A stretch of DNA of 64,000 bases, from the NCBI GenBank assembly GCA_936450465.1, contig OW388300.1:21205232-21269231 (forward strand), read 5' to 3'. Source of the stretch: Gibbula magus. Taxonomy: Eukaryota; Mollusca; Gastropoda; Trochida; Trochidae. This document shows positions 35,610 to 48,700 of the stretch, one piece after another (positions within the stretch are counted from its first letter, which is position 1; each line of letters begins with the position of its first letter). The notes under the pieces are model-generated. The model was not told the origin of the DNA and ran no database searches. It worked only from the letters and a program-made list of their open reading frames with translations. A program made the position numbers and the translations under genes.

Positions 35610-35825
35610 TATTTCCTCTAAAAAGCGCTGGGCCTCTAATAAGCACCGGGGGGTGGGGGGGATGGTTGTCAAGAGTAGTTGAGAAAATAAGTGCCGGGCC
35701 TCTAATAAGCGCTGGGTCTAAATCATTAGATTTATGATTCCTTAGTTAACTTCAATGGTCTATAAAAGAAATAAGCGCCGGGCCTCAAATAAGCGCCGCG
35801 GGATCAAGGGGTGCTGAAGAAAAAC
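35610..35825 (+). repeat. Diverged tandem repeat of ataagcgccgggcctcta type
   Basis: Four to five copies of a motif like aataagcgccgggcctctaa are spread over about 200 bp, separated by unrelated bases. Confidence 0.5.
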
Positions 35826-37262
35826 TAGTTATCCTTTTAGTAAACCCTGCACCTGGCCAATATACACACCCAATTTTACATCCACATAACCCGCTTGAGA
35901 ACCTTCTATTTTGTGATTGAAACAGTGTACGAAATAGAGTTAAGAAATGTTTTTATTCTTATTATATGAGTGTCGAATGAGGTCGCCTGCCTAAATAACT
36001 AACATGGAGGTGAATCTATTAATTCATCTTAAAAACACTCCCAAATATCCAGTTCATGCTTCATTAACTGGTCAACAACAGAGACACTATTTCCCAGTAA
36101 TCATTATTCTGAAAATAATGGCTTTTTTAACAAACATGAAAAAAAAACCCATTGAGATGGAATCCAAAAAGTCTGTAAACCAAGTTATTAGTTTTGCCTG
36201 GCCTAATGAAAAGATTGTTTTTTTAAATGTTGTAATTTATTTTACATAATTCTCGCACCTACTACTTTTTCTGACATTCAAAAGAAGAAGACATTATTTC
36301 AGCAACGTTCTTTTCATCTTTACCCTTATGTGTTAAAAGGTAAGAAAAACACTCCCAAAAAAATTATGACTATATCCTTACCAAAAAAACTAACACATAG
36401 AACAGCATCAATATAAAATGCCCTTATTTGGTAACAAAACATCTGGAAATATATAAACAATAAATCAACAAATATGTGTAATAAATATTTAACAGTAACA
36501 AATATAGGAATAAAAATCAACAATATACTCACCAAATCAAGAGATTTAAAAACTCTTCAAAAATACTGCAAAACTTGAGTAAATCCTCAAAATATCAGTT
36601 TTGTTCACAGCGCAGACCTTTCATAAAGAAATGACAGCAACAATTTATTTCAACCAAAAGGCTGAAACTTACTCTTCTAGCACCAGAATATGGAGACATA
36701 CCTTGTACATATATATGTTTCTTTGATGTACACAATTCTTTTTCGTTGAAGTGTATTCATGTAAGGCCACAGATTAGACTGCCAATTTAAGACGCTCTTT
36801 CTTTGAGGATGGAGTTGCTAACATTGAACATTGACTTACTAGTGCAACATCACAGAAATATTTTAAGTTAGCTTGTATTGTACATCTTTAATATTGAGAT
36901 CAGATTTTATGAATCCCTTAGAAATTTTTTTTAAAAAGTTAATCTGCATGAATACAATTTTACAGAAAAAGATCTTTCAGAACAGGGTTTAGATGTAGCT
37001 AGATACATTGTGTGAAGTGTGTCAACTGCTGATAGCCAGTCCGGCCAACTAATCTTCAAAGATACTGGCCCCCACAAATCTGGCCAGTTCAATATGTTGA
37101 CAATTATGATCTTACAAATACTAAATGCAGCACACAACAAATTTCAAAATCTTTGTAGCAAAAAAAATCTACTGAACCACAATCTAGAGGTTAACAGCTT
37201 GAGAATATGATTTTGTCTATTTTTATGGCAAATACGATGTTATCTCGGGTATAAGACCGGGC

Positions 37263-37345
37263 AAAGAAACATCTTGAAAACATGGGGATGGGCTTTTAGA
37301 TGGGAGAGACCCAAACTCAGATGAAAATTCATACCGGAGACCATC
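37263..37345 (+). repeat. Dispersed repeat, copy 2 of a pair
   Basis: aacatcttgaaaacatgggg followed by gggagagacccaaactcag is shared with the 12.4-kb copy. Confidence 0.5.
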
Positions 37346-38099
37346 AGACAGTCAGAATAGGTTTTATGTCGGTTTTTGACACTTAGCTTAAAATAATATT
37401 ACAGATTTATGTAATGTATCATCGTGGAACATAGTGGGTGGGCTACAACCTGAGAATAACCCAAAACAGGACAACCCTCTGAAAAGTGGGGCTGGTCTTA
37501 GGTTTGAGTATAGCCGTATACCCGAGAGAATATGGTACATAAAAAAAACAGTCAAAAAGCTACCAGCTAAGACTATAAGTTACAAACAGGCTCCAGACTT
37601 ATTTAGCAAAGGGCCAGTAACAATGATGATTTTCTGGCCAAACAAAACTGCTTTCGGCAAGTGAGAGAGGGATTTTTCACATAAACCATTTGTAATCAGA
37701 ACATTGGTCAATTATGTCACATGTATACTTGAATGTTCTGAAACAAAGAGGTGGCGAACAGAAAAACACTAAAAATGTTAAACAAGACATTGAAGACCAA
37801 GATTGAAATAAGTCACAGTGTCCAAATGAAGGAGAACAAGTTCTGAGGAAAGTCAATTCCATAAATGCAAGGGATGAGACATTTCGGTGAAGACACCAAC
37901 ACTGATATCAAGCAAGTGATGCAAGTTGATTGGTAACACTTCCTTCAAAATGATGTTATATGCACTGAAACATTGCATTCATTGCAAAAATTAAGTTGAC
38001 TATTTATAGAACTTATTCTCTATTACATTAGCTTCTGATAATGGGTCTCAAAGATGTCAAACCGATCAATGCTTACAACATAAATTGCTACAGTGCTAT

Positions 38100-39530
38100 A
38101 GATGACCTTCCAACTACAATCAAATAGGTGACCTTCTGACTACAGTCCTAGACGTGAACTTTTTACTACAGTCCCAGAGATGACCTTCCAACTACAGTCC
38201 CAGAGATGACCTTCCAACTACAGTCCCAGAGATGACCTTCCGACTACAGTCCCAGAGATGACCTTCCAACTACAGTCCCAGAGATGACCTTCCAACTACA
38301 GTCCCAGAGATGACCTTCCAACTACAGTCCCAGGGATGACCTTCCAACTACAGTCCCAGAGATGACCTTCCAACTACAGTCCCAGAGATGACCTTCCAAC
38401 TACAATCCAATAGGTGACCTTCTGACTACAGTCCTAGACGAAAACTTTTTACTGCAGTCCTATAGATGACCTTCCAACTACAGTCCCAGAGATGACCTTC
38501 CAACTACAGTCCCAGAGATGACCTTCCAACTACAGTCCCAGAGATGACCTTCCAACTACAGTCCAAGAGATGACCTTCCAACTACAGTCCCAGAGATGAC
38601 CTTCCAACTACAATCCAATAGGTGACCTTCTGACTACAGTCCTAGACGAAAACTTTTTACTGCAGTCCTATAGATGACCTTCCAACTACAGTCCCAGAGA
38701 TGACCTTCTGACTACAGTCCTATAGATGACCTTCCAACTACAGTCCCAGAGATGACCTTCTGACTACAGTCCTATAGATGACCTTCTGACTACAGTCCCA
38801 GAGATGACCTTCTGACTACAGTTCTACAGATGACCTTCCGACTACAGTCCTAGAGATGATCTTCCGACTAGTCCTGTAGATGACCTTCCGACTACAGTCC
38901 TACAGATAACTTTCAGACTAAAGTCCTAGAGATGACCTTCAGACTAAAGTCCTATAGATGACTTTCAGACTAAAGTCCTAGAGATGACCTTCAGACTACA
39001 GTCCAATAGATGACTTGACTACAGACCTAGACGTGAACCTTCCATTACAGTCCGCCAGATGACCTTGAGACTTATCCAATAGATGACCTTCCGACTTGAC
39101 CTACACATGACGTTCTGACTACAGCCAAAAACATGTAAAGATGACTTTCCGACTACAGTCCTACAGATGACCTTCTGACTACAATCCTACAGATGACCTT
39201 CTGACTACAGTCTTAAAGATGACTTGTCAAGTCCTACAGATGACCTTCTGACTACAGTCTTAAAGATGACTTGTCAAGTCCTACAGATGACCTTCCGACC
39301 ACAGTCCTATAGATGACCTTCTGACTAGTCCTACAGATGATCTTGCGACTACAGTCCTAGAGATGACCTTGCAACTACAGTCCTAAGATGACCTTCTTCT
39401 AGTCCTACAGATGACCTTCCAACTTGTCCTACAGATGACCTTGCAACGACAGTCCTACAGATGACCTTCCAACTTGTCCTACAGATGACCTTGTACAGAT
39501 GACCTTGCAACGACAGTCCTACAGATGCCC
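38100..39530 (+). repeat. 26-bp minisatellite of about 50 units
   Basis: The core unit is agagatgaccttccaactac plus agtccc. It is regular from 38.10 to 38.80 kb, then diverges (ttctgactacagtcctacag). Every unit carries TGACCTT. A 3-unit higher-order variant (caatccaataggtgaccttc followed by gacgaaaactttttactg) recurs. Confidence 0.95.
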
Positions 39531-42500
39531 TACATCAACCTCTGCTATACTTTTACTTTCTGTTTCTAACCAATAAACCATTTCACCACCTCAATGTTTC
39601 GAAAACAGACCTCATCAAATGTAAGCCATAAGGTCAATAATCCACTTATCAGTCATTCATTTTCCTTTTTACACATTTTTAACTTACCAAATCAAGACAT
39701 TTTCAACAATAAACCAATAAGCATTAGTATTTTATTATACAGCATACATATTTTACAGCAAAAGTTCACAACTGTACATACAACAACCTTTCTGAAGGTG
39801 TGATCTGAAGCATGATTTTATGTTTCGATGAAGAAAGGAAGTGAATAAAGCTTCATTTTGATTTGAATGGTATTTCACACAGCGATGAAGCCTTGTACCT
39901 ATGATCTCAAAGCACTTGGTGACTTGATATTTAATTACAGATTATTGGCGGACAAATTCACAAAATGATAATTTACAGAAACAATATTTCTGGGTTGCCA
40001 TGGGTTCTCTGGCATGCCATCCTATGAAGAATTGTCAACTGTAAATTAGATCTTATGGCCCATATTACTGTAATAAACAATTGAATTGCAATTGGAAGAA
40101 TTGTCAATTTTTCATGAACAGAGGTTTCTCAACCTGAAGGGGAGAGTTTCAAGCAGGATTATTTCTTTCATTAATGAGATCTGTATTAAAACTTCACATT
40201 GCTAACATTGTTATGAGATGATGCGAAAGTAATGATCCAAATATTCCCCCATCTTTATATAACTTTATTTGCTATGTTCTCTGTTCCTTTATAAGTATAG
40301 CTTATTTATATATAATATTATTTTAACTTTTTTAATATAAGCATTCAGATAAGTTTTCATAATAATTTAGGATTAACATTGTAAGTTGTTTTCAACAGAA
40401 ACAGAAAATATATGAAATTTAAATTTACTTCTTAAAAGCTGTTTTTGAAAAAGATGACCATCCCCCCCCTTTTTTTTCCTCATTCAATCAGTGCACACAG
40501 TTAACACTCCTGCATACCTTAAACATAACAACCCCCCCCCCCCCTCCCCTTGCCATAATGATTTATATTTAAGCCCATCTATAATTATTTTTAAAAAGAA
40601 GACCCTTATATTAAGAATGTTTTTCTATCTTTGTCAAATTTCGTTATATTTCTCCCTTAGAAATAATCATGATATATTATTATTATCATTATTATAATAA
40701 TATTATATTATATTATTATCTTAATGAATGCACATTGTATGGTATGGTGGTTTCACTAATGTTGTTGGTTATCAAGTATGATATAATCATGGGAACTGTT
40801 CGAGGGAGGTCCTCTATTTCATATTTGTGCATTATGTGACATGATAAAACAAATGCTGAATTATAACAAATGTTTAGCCTTTTGATGATAACATAAATGC
40901 CTTTATAGGATATGGATACATTCACAAATATTAAATCATTACACTGTTCAACAATGTCTTGTCATGACATAGGAAAGCTTTCTAGACTCATACAACCAAT
41001 GAATGGTGTCACCGCTCTTTTTGAACGAATATGCGCTATCTTTAGTCAAATTGTCTTACCTAAAGCAACCACATAATTACCCTCAGTAACTGGATTGCGC
41101 TATAATCATTAATTAGTAACATGTATAATCAAGGAATGTCTCCTTGAATTTCATTTCATAGAACCATCCCTTTAAGTTAAAATATTTCGTTTGTAGGGAG
41201 GGATGATCCTAAGCCTTAAACCACCAGAATGATTAATGAGTTGTAAATAACATATGCTAATAAAGCAAGAAGAGGGATTGAGATAGTGTTTAAATCATAA
41301 TGTATTTGATTTCGTAACGGATCTACTGGGATTAGAATAATTATTTATTTGGTAATGACAGAAGAAAATAGGTTTCTAGTTCCTACAAAATTTAATATTC
41401 CTTATCATACTTCAAGCAGACAAGAAAAGCTTTAAAACCTGACTAGATGGCATGCCAGTACATAGATTATCTACCGGGTAGTCTAATGTCGCAACTTTAT
41501 AGCACTTCATAAATATGGAATCTTTCATAAAAAGTCATTAAAACTAGTCAGACTGTACAACAACATTGTAAATAGATAAAGTAATAGTGTAATTTTTCTC
41601 TGACTTTCTCTTTTCAATCGTTTCAAGAATCTAGTTTAACATTACTCTCCATATATACACAGATGATTATCCACAAAGACGATCATGGATTTCAATTAGT
41701 TCAATCTTGACACAGTAAAAGACATAACAAGCTACCCTCCCTGATAACGTACCTTATAAAAAATATTACAAACGCAAAGACAATCATGGATTTACCACAA
41801 GTTCATTATCATGAGTTTGTTTGAATACATTTCGTATATACCGGTATGTACAGAAACTTGTCCTCCAATTTTGATTAAAAAAGAATGTTTAAAACGAAAA
41901 GTGAAGTTTATCAACAGTGTCATATATCATTACTGGTTCTGCATTTTACAACACGCCTGACATCCAGGTGTTTGGATGTCAATCCAATATACATTTATAT
42001 TCTAAATTAGTGCTCTTTAGTACAAATAAACACCCCCTTGAGTACGTCGGACAGGGCAAGTTGAAAATCCCTCAATGCCAGAGCACCACTTGAAATACGT
42101 ACACAAGCAATCTGACATTTCGAGGGGGAAACTGATTATCATTTGAATTAACTAAGAAAACACATTTCTCAAATGTTTCTGGTTAATGAGGAGAACATTC
42201 ACAACGTGTCCTATGGCACCATCAAATACTGTTGTCGATTCGGAATTTGAGACAATTGTCCACACAAGGGAGTCTCACATTTGCTGGCATTAATCCTTGC
42301 AATAGCTGTGAATCAACAATCCAATAACTCCTTGTCAAACTGATTGCACATGCACAATTTACTGTCATATCAGCATCAACAAAAGGTCTTTTCTTCTTCC
42401 ATCTTTTCTCTTGGTCTGTTGCCTTTTGAAGACTTGAAGTCGTCTCTTTTCAACAGAACATCTTTCCAAGCATACTTTCAACTCTTCTTTTCTTCCATGT

Positions 42501-42756
42501 GTATTTCATTACAGTCAACAACCGAGACTGCACAAGACAAATACAAATACATTTGTATGTATGTAAATTACCAACTCAAAACTGAGCTAATGGTTTTACA
42601 AATTGACAAACATCATATACATACAGGGGGGCAGTGAAAAGGACTAATACAACCTTGATGGAAGTGAGAATCTCACACCAAGTTACCATCATCCATCACT
42701 GGAAATCTTGCAGCAGACATCTTGGATTGTCACGGAAGGGAGATCACTCTAACTTC

Positions 42757-45700
42757 TTACTCCATGAGTTCAACATTGATGTGAGATAAGTCGATCATAT
42801 GTCTGCAAATAAACATGGTATTCTAGACATTGAGGAAAGCTTCTTTTCAGAGTAATTACGCTGACTGTGCGATATATTGGCTATATTGAGACGAAATTTT
42901 GGAGCAGCAAATAGGATTGGTACTGCAGTGAATTTCAGTGTAGCATTGCAAACAAACCTTACTGCATGTAGAAGTTTTCTACAGCAGACAAAACAATAAA
43001 GTGTAAAAACAGATGTCTTCTGCTTTCCCCAATTAACCCTTCAAACCTAAAACAATTAATTTCGTAGAGGTATTATCCCTCAAATAAACTTTTCTATTTA
43101 TTACCCTTCAAATAGACTAAGTCAAAGTGTTGTCATGGAAACAGAAAACATAAAGTTGAAAAAAGTTAAACCCCAAAAATGCACATCTACATCATATGGA
43201 GAGAGAGAGGATACCAAATTTGGACTGTGGAAACACAGACGTAGACAGAAACTCAACCAAAAACAAGATGTCTCCCGACCCTTGTGAGATTAGCAGAGTG
43301 GACCTGTCGATACAAAGTCGAACTAAAACCACTGTGCTATGCCCCTTCATACAACTCTGACCTGTTGATTTCAAGGACAATGTCTCACCTGTTGTATTTA
43401 CCGCAGAAGGTGGTCGCCTGACTGTTGTTGTTGAACGTGATAACTGCATACTTCTCGCTCTTGTTCAGCGTTATCGACTTTAAAAAAAGTATAAAATCAG
43501 ACATAAGAATTCAGTAAACCATCGGCTTACCATCAAGGAAAGACATTTAGTGATATTGCTGCATAATTTGAATACTTTAGCACATTCACATATTAGCTGC
43601 AGAAATACATGCACTTGATGTATTATGATGGCCATACTAGGTGTTCATGATGAACACCCAGCTATTCATGATGAATGCCACTGCCCATGCATTGCAATTC
43701 AATGTGAGTTAGTAAGAAATTTGAATATCCGAACAAAGGAAAGGAGCCTGTGTGTAGTCATACAGATTAAAATACTGATGGAACAGGATAGATTCAGTAT
43801 ATCACATGTACATGTCCAACTGACCTTAGCACTCCCAACAGTTCTACAGAGATGATCTAGAGAGTTTTGTGACGTGGAAGCAGAGAGGTTGGTCACACGA
43901 ACTGATGTCGGGCCCATCACAATTTTCTGGAAATAAAAGTGGTAGGTAAATCAATGAATATATCAAACTTTCAAAGATTCTGAAGACTGTTTGTGCATGA
44001 AGTCAGAGGCCATTTAAAAAATATTTTGAGTTGTCTCAATATTTGCCAAGTATTTCCATTAACAACCATCTCCTTCTTAAGTCCCTTTTATCCCAATATT
44101 GACCAAGTTTAAGTGAATTATTTTGTTTAAAAAATCAACCTCAAGTTATCAGATTACTGTTTTCGTAAACAAATTAAGCTGGTGCTATAGATATAACTGA
44201 AAGTGAAACTGATTGTATAAATTACATCTAATCCTCAAGCTGTCCTTGTCCTCAATATATTTTCTTTGATTCGCTATTTTTTAATTAGATGTGAAGGAGA
44301 AGAAGTTCTCCCTCAATATAACAACCAGTGAATATAACTGACAACTTACCCTCTCCACAGTCTGCTGATTAGCTCCTCCTCCTCCTCCTCGTCCCCTAGC
44401 TCCTCCCCCCTGGCCCCTCGCTCCCCCTCGTCCTCGAGACACCACCTTCCTCGTCGTCCCTTCACCTTGACCATTGCCTTCACTTTGAACCACAGATCGG
44501 GTTTGAATAGGAGATGCAGCCAAAACAGTCCGTGTGTTTTCGGTTTCACTCTCAGGTATTTCCGTCTTCTTCGGAGGAGGTCCGGACATTCCACCACGTT
44601 GACCTTGACCTCGGTTCTGACCTCTATTTGAACCACCACGATTGTTAGCACTGCCTCTGTTTGCCTGACCCCTCGGTCCCCTATTATTTGGTTGGCCATA
44701 ATTGTTAGGATTACCTCGCATGTTCATATTCTGAGGAGGGCCCTGCATTTTGGGGTGGCCTCTGTTAGGACCTTGCATATTCATAGGCCCTCTAATGTTT
44801 CCAGGACCCCAAATATTTGGCTGTCCTCTGCCCCCCATAAACTGAGGTGGCACACGACCCTGCATGTTCCCTCGCTGATTATTCATCATTCCTCCTCCCA
44901 TGTTCGGATGACCTTGACCCATCATCATTTGACCCCCAGGCATTCCACGACCCATGTGGCCTGGACCACCCTGACCCATGTTCATGTCACCAGGGCCGCC
45001 CCCACGACCCATGTGGCCTGGACCACCCTGACCAATGTTCATGTCACCAGGGCCACCCCCACGACCCATGTGGCCTGGACCTCTGCCCATGTTACCTGGG
45101 CCACCCATATCACCTTGACCTCTACCCATGTTTCCTTGACCTCTGCCCCGATTCATGGGTCCATGTCCTTGGAACCCTTGACCCCGATAACCTTGACCTT
45201 GATTCTGATTCATCATGTTATTATTCATGCTCCCTTGATTTTGACCTCTGCCGTGACTCATTTGACCTCTCATCCCACCTCGACCACCAGGACCTGATTG
45301 ACCTCGACCCCTCATTTGACCTCGACCTTGATTCATCTGGCCTTGACCTTGATTCAACTGCTTACCCTGAGCCATCTTAGCAGGTTTAACTCCTACAGGT
45401 CCATCGCCAGAGCCGATTGGTCGTTTGACCCCTGGGTTTTGACCTTGAACTTGGTTACCTGCCCCTGAAGGCCGTCTGACAGGTTGGTTTACATTTCTCT
45501 GTCCAACTGGAGATCCTATAGTTTGTATTGGTTGACCTTGCTGTTGAGTCTCTACACCAGAATCTGAGGAACTGGGATCAACAATGTCTTCAATCTTCAT
45601 TCCTGAAACAAAATATTTCATATGAAACCTCAGAACTTTGTAATTTGGAAAAAACAATGAGAGAAAAGGTGTGTTTGAGAAACACTGATGCCCCCGGATA

Positions 45701-48700
45701 TAAGCATATTAGATTAGTACCAATACCCCATTTGAATTATAAAGTTAGGTATCAAAGGTGTATCACTGACCAATGCAAAGTTTATGTCAAGTTTACAAGG
45801 TCAAAAAATATTATCTCATCTGAAAGGTCTTATCAAAATGGATGCACATTTCAACTATCATAGGCCTATCACTTACCAATAAAAAATTATGACAAAGTTT
45901 AAAAGTTTCGAAATATTTCTACGCAAAAAATGTTGACCTAATCCGAAAGGTCTCATCACAATGGATGCACATGTGAAGTATCAAAGGGCCATCACCAACA
46001 AATCAAAACTTATGGCCACGGTTAAAGTTTATTCGACTGACAGAATGACCGATTAACATGTGAAAACAATATACCCCGAAATCTTTGATTCTGGGAAATC
46101 AAATTTGTTTGCACATCAAACATGATAACGAAATGCGTAAGTAAGTATGTATAAAATGTAACATACCTTTAGCAGCCAGCTTCTTCTCCAGCTCCTTCCT
46201 GCGTCTCGTGGCCTCCATCCTCCGCTTCATCTCCTTCTTCTTGATGATCTCCTCTCGTAGTCGCTTCTGCTCCGCTAACTTCTTCTGCAGCTCTCGGGTC
46301 TCTGGGTCCAGGCTCATGTCCTGGGATATACAGGTACAAATAAACTCTTCATGAGTACAAAACAAACAAGTTCTCATGGATCGAACAGTTCATGGAACAG
46401 TGCAGTGCCAATCAAAGTTTGGCAAGTAACATAACCAAATCATAACATGTAATACATCCAACAATGTTTTTGTTCAATAAATGCCAGTCTAAAAACACAA
46501 CGTGGGAATTGCTTAAAAATATGCATCTCCAACTCTCATTAAAGCAAGCATCCAAAGGGCATCATGGAAACAAAATGGTTGACGAGAAAGATACAGCGGC
46601 AATCGTTAGCACACATACAACACATCGCTTCAGACATTATCTATGCTAATGGGCAGTCATAACACAACTGTGACTTTATCTTCTAGCAGTTGAGCTGGAA
46701 CAAATGATTGGCCAATTTGTCGATTGACATTTAATGCACAATGTAACTTGCTCATAGATAAAAATTTATCCTATCCTAAATTATTCATGAAAGTTGTTGT
46801 TTAAGCAGTTGTAGCAACACAAACCATAATATATTATGTCTGCTATATACAATTAGTCATAATTCATTGCATACCTCTTCCTCCCCTTTCTTCGGCATCT
46901 TGGCGGCGACAGCGTGTTCGTCAGACGATGTCGACAAGCGCTTCTGTGAGATGGGTGTGATAACTGTCAGGTTGGAGTTGGTTGTGATTGTCTTGATGGG
47001 TTTGTTCTGGAGTCTGGCAACATGATATACACCGGTCAGGCTGATACATGGGATATAGACTGGTCAGGTTAATAGATATAATATACACTGGTCAGGCTGA
47101 CAGATATGATATACACCAGTCAGGCTGATACATGGGATATACACTGGTCAGGCTGATACATGGGATATAGACTGGTCAGGTTAATAGATATAATATACAC
47201 TGGTCAGGCTGACAGATATGATATACACCGGTCAGGTTAATACATGGGATATAGACTGGTCAGGTTAATAGATATAATATACACTGGTAAGGCTGACAGA
47301 TATGATATACACCAGTCAGGCTGATACATGGGATATACACTGGTCAGGCTGATACATGGGATATACACCCGTCAGGTTAATAGATATAATATACACTGGT
47401 CAGGCTGACAGATATGATATACACCAGTCAGGCTGATACATGGGATATACACTGGTCAGGCTGATACATGGGATATACACCCGTCAGGATAATACATGGG
47501 ATATAGACTGGTCAGGTTAATAGATATAATACACTGGTCAGGCTGACAGATATGATATACACCCGTCAGGATAATACATGGGATATAGACTGGTCAGGTT
47601 AATAGATATAATATACACTGGTCAGGCTGACAGATATGATATACACCAGTCAGGCTGATACATGGGATATAGACTGGTCAGGCTAATAGATATAATATAC
47701 ACTGGTCAGGCTGATAGATATAATATACACTGGTCAGGCTGATAGATATGATATAAATATGATATAGTAAGGTCAATAAGATATACTCAGGTTAGCCCTT
47801 GATATACTGAGGTCAGACTGATATGAGGTCAATAAGATACCAGCCTTTTCATTAAGAGCCGGCTGCCGGCGCAATCAGCCGCTTACTTTATTATTAGCGC
47901 CGCTTACTTTTTCTGCAGTCGTAACTTCCGAGCATAGCGTGTTTTACACTACCAAAATATCAGTGAAAAAACGTAAGTTTGCTCGCGTAACGAGTTTTCC
48001 GGTAAGTTATCGACTAGTTCTGTGGGTGCGTTCCGAGCTTTAATTATGCATTACCGAACTGACACGAATAAAGAATAGTGTTCTGATTGGCTTACGAGCT
48101 CAGATAGTTTCGTCTATTTATAGCCGTTACTAAGGAATCTATGCCCTCCGTGCAAATGGTAACCAATAGATAAAACAATTATGCGAGTCGCCAGAGCTAA
48201 TTTGCGGGTATCATTGCCTATCAAAATTTGGAAATCAACCAATCAGAATCGATAATACATAATCACGTTAATTCGATTTCTAATTACGCGCCATGATCAC
48301 TGATGGGAAAAAATGGCGACTGAAGTTAAAAAACAACGATCTTTGACAGATTTCTTCGGAGGCAGAAGTGACAAGATTCCCGGTAAGTTCCGAGTTTTAT
48401 GACTAGACTATGATAAAGTATTATAAACAAACTTAGGCCAAACTGACAGTAAATCTAGATGAATAAACTGTCAAAACCAACAAACCATTTGCTTTGAAAA
48501 AATTCATATTTTCTGAAGATTCGTAGGTGCAGGTTATACTTATTAAAAAAATTAACGCAATTGTTTTCATTTGCGATCTAGTTGAAATTGTCGTATTTTT
48601 CATGTGATGATTTCTATGTAACTTTGCATTGCCTTGTACTGTATCCATTTGGCAGGTAAGTTCCGTTAAATCCAAAGATATCCTCTATATAATCTGAATT

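Larger units (their letters stand above)
28035..42756. other. 14.7-kb gene-poor interval between GALNT copy B and RBM33
   Basis: Apart from the 3'UTRs of the two converging genes and the repeats listed separately, no coding exon, RNA gene or conserved motif was recognised. Stretches where I see nothing nameable: about 30.05-31.38, 32.65-33.2, 34.75-35.6, 35.85-38.0 and 39.55-42.7 kb. The last should include the RBM33 3'UTR (the gene reads leftward), but no poly(A) site was fixed. Confidence 0.5.

Noticed and set aside
44692..45380. Plus-strand frames of 177-201 codons rich in His/Thr or Asp/Leu
   Set aside because: They are antisense shadows of the Gly/Met/Arg-rich RBM33 exon.
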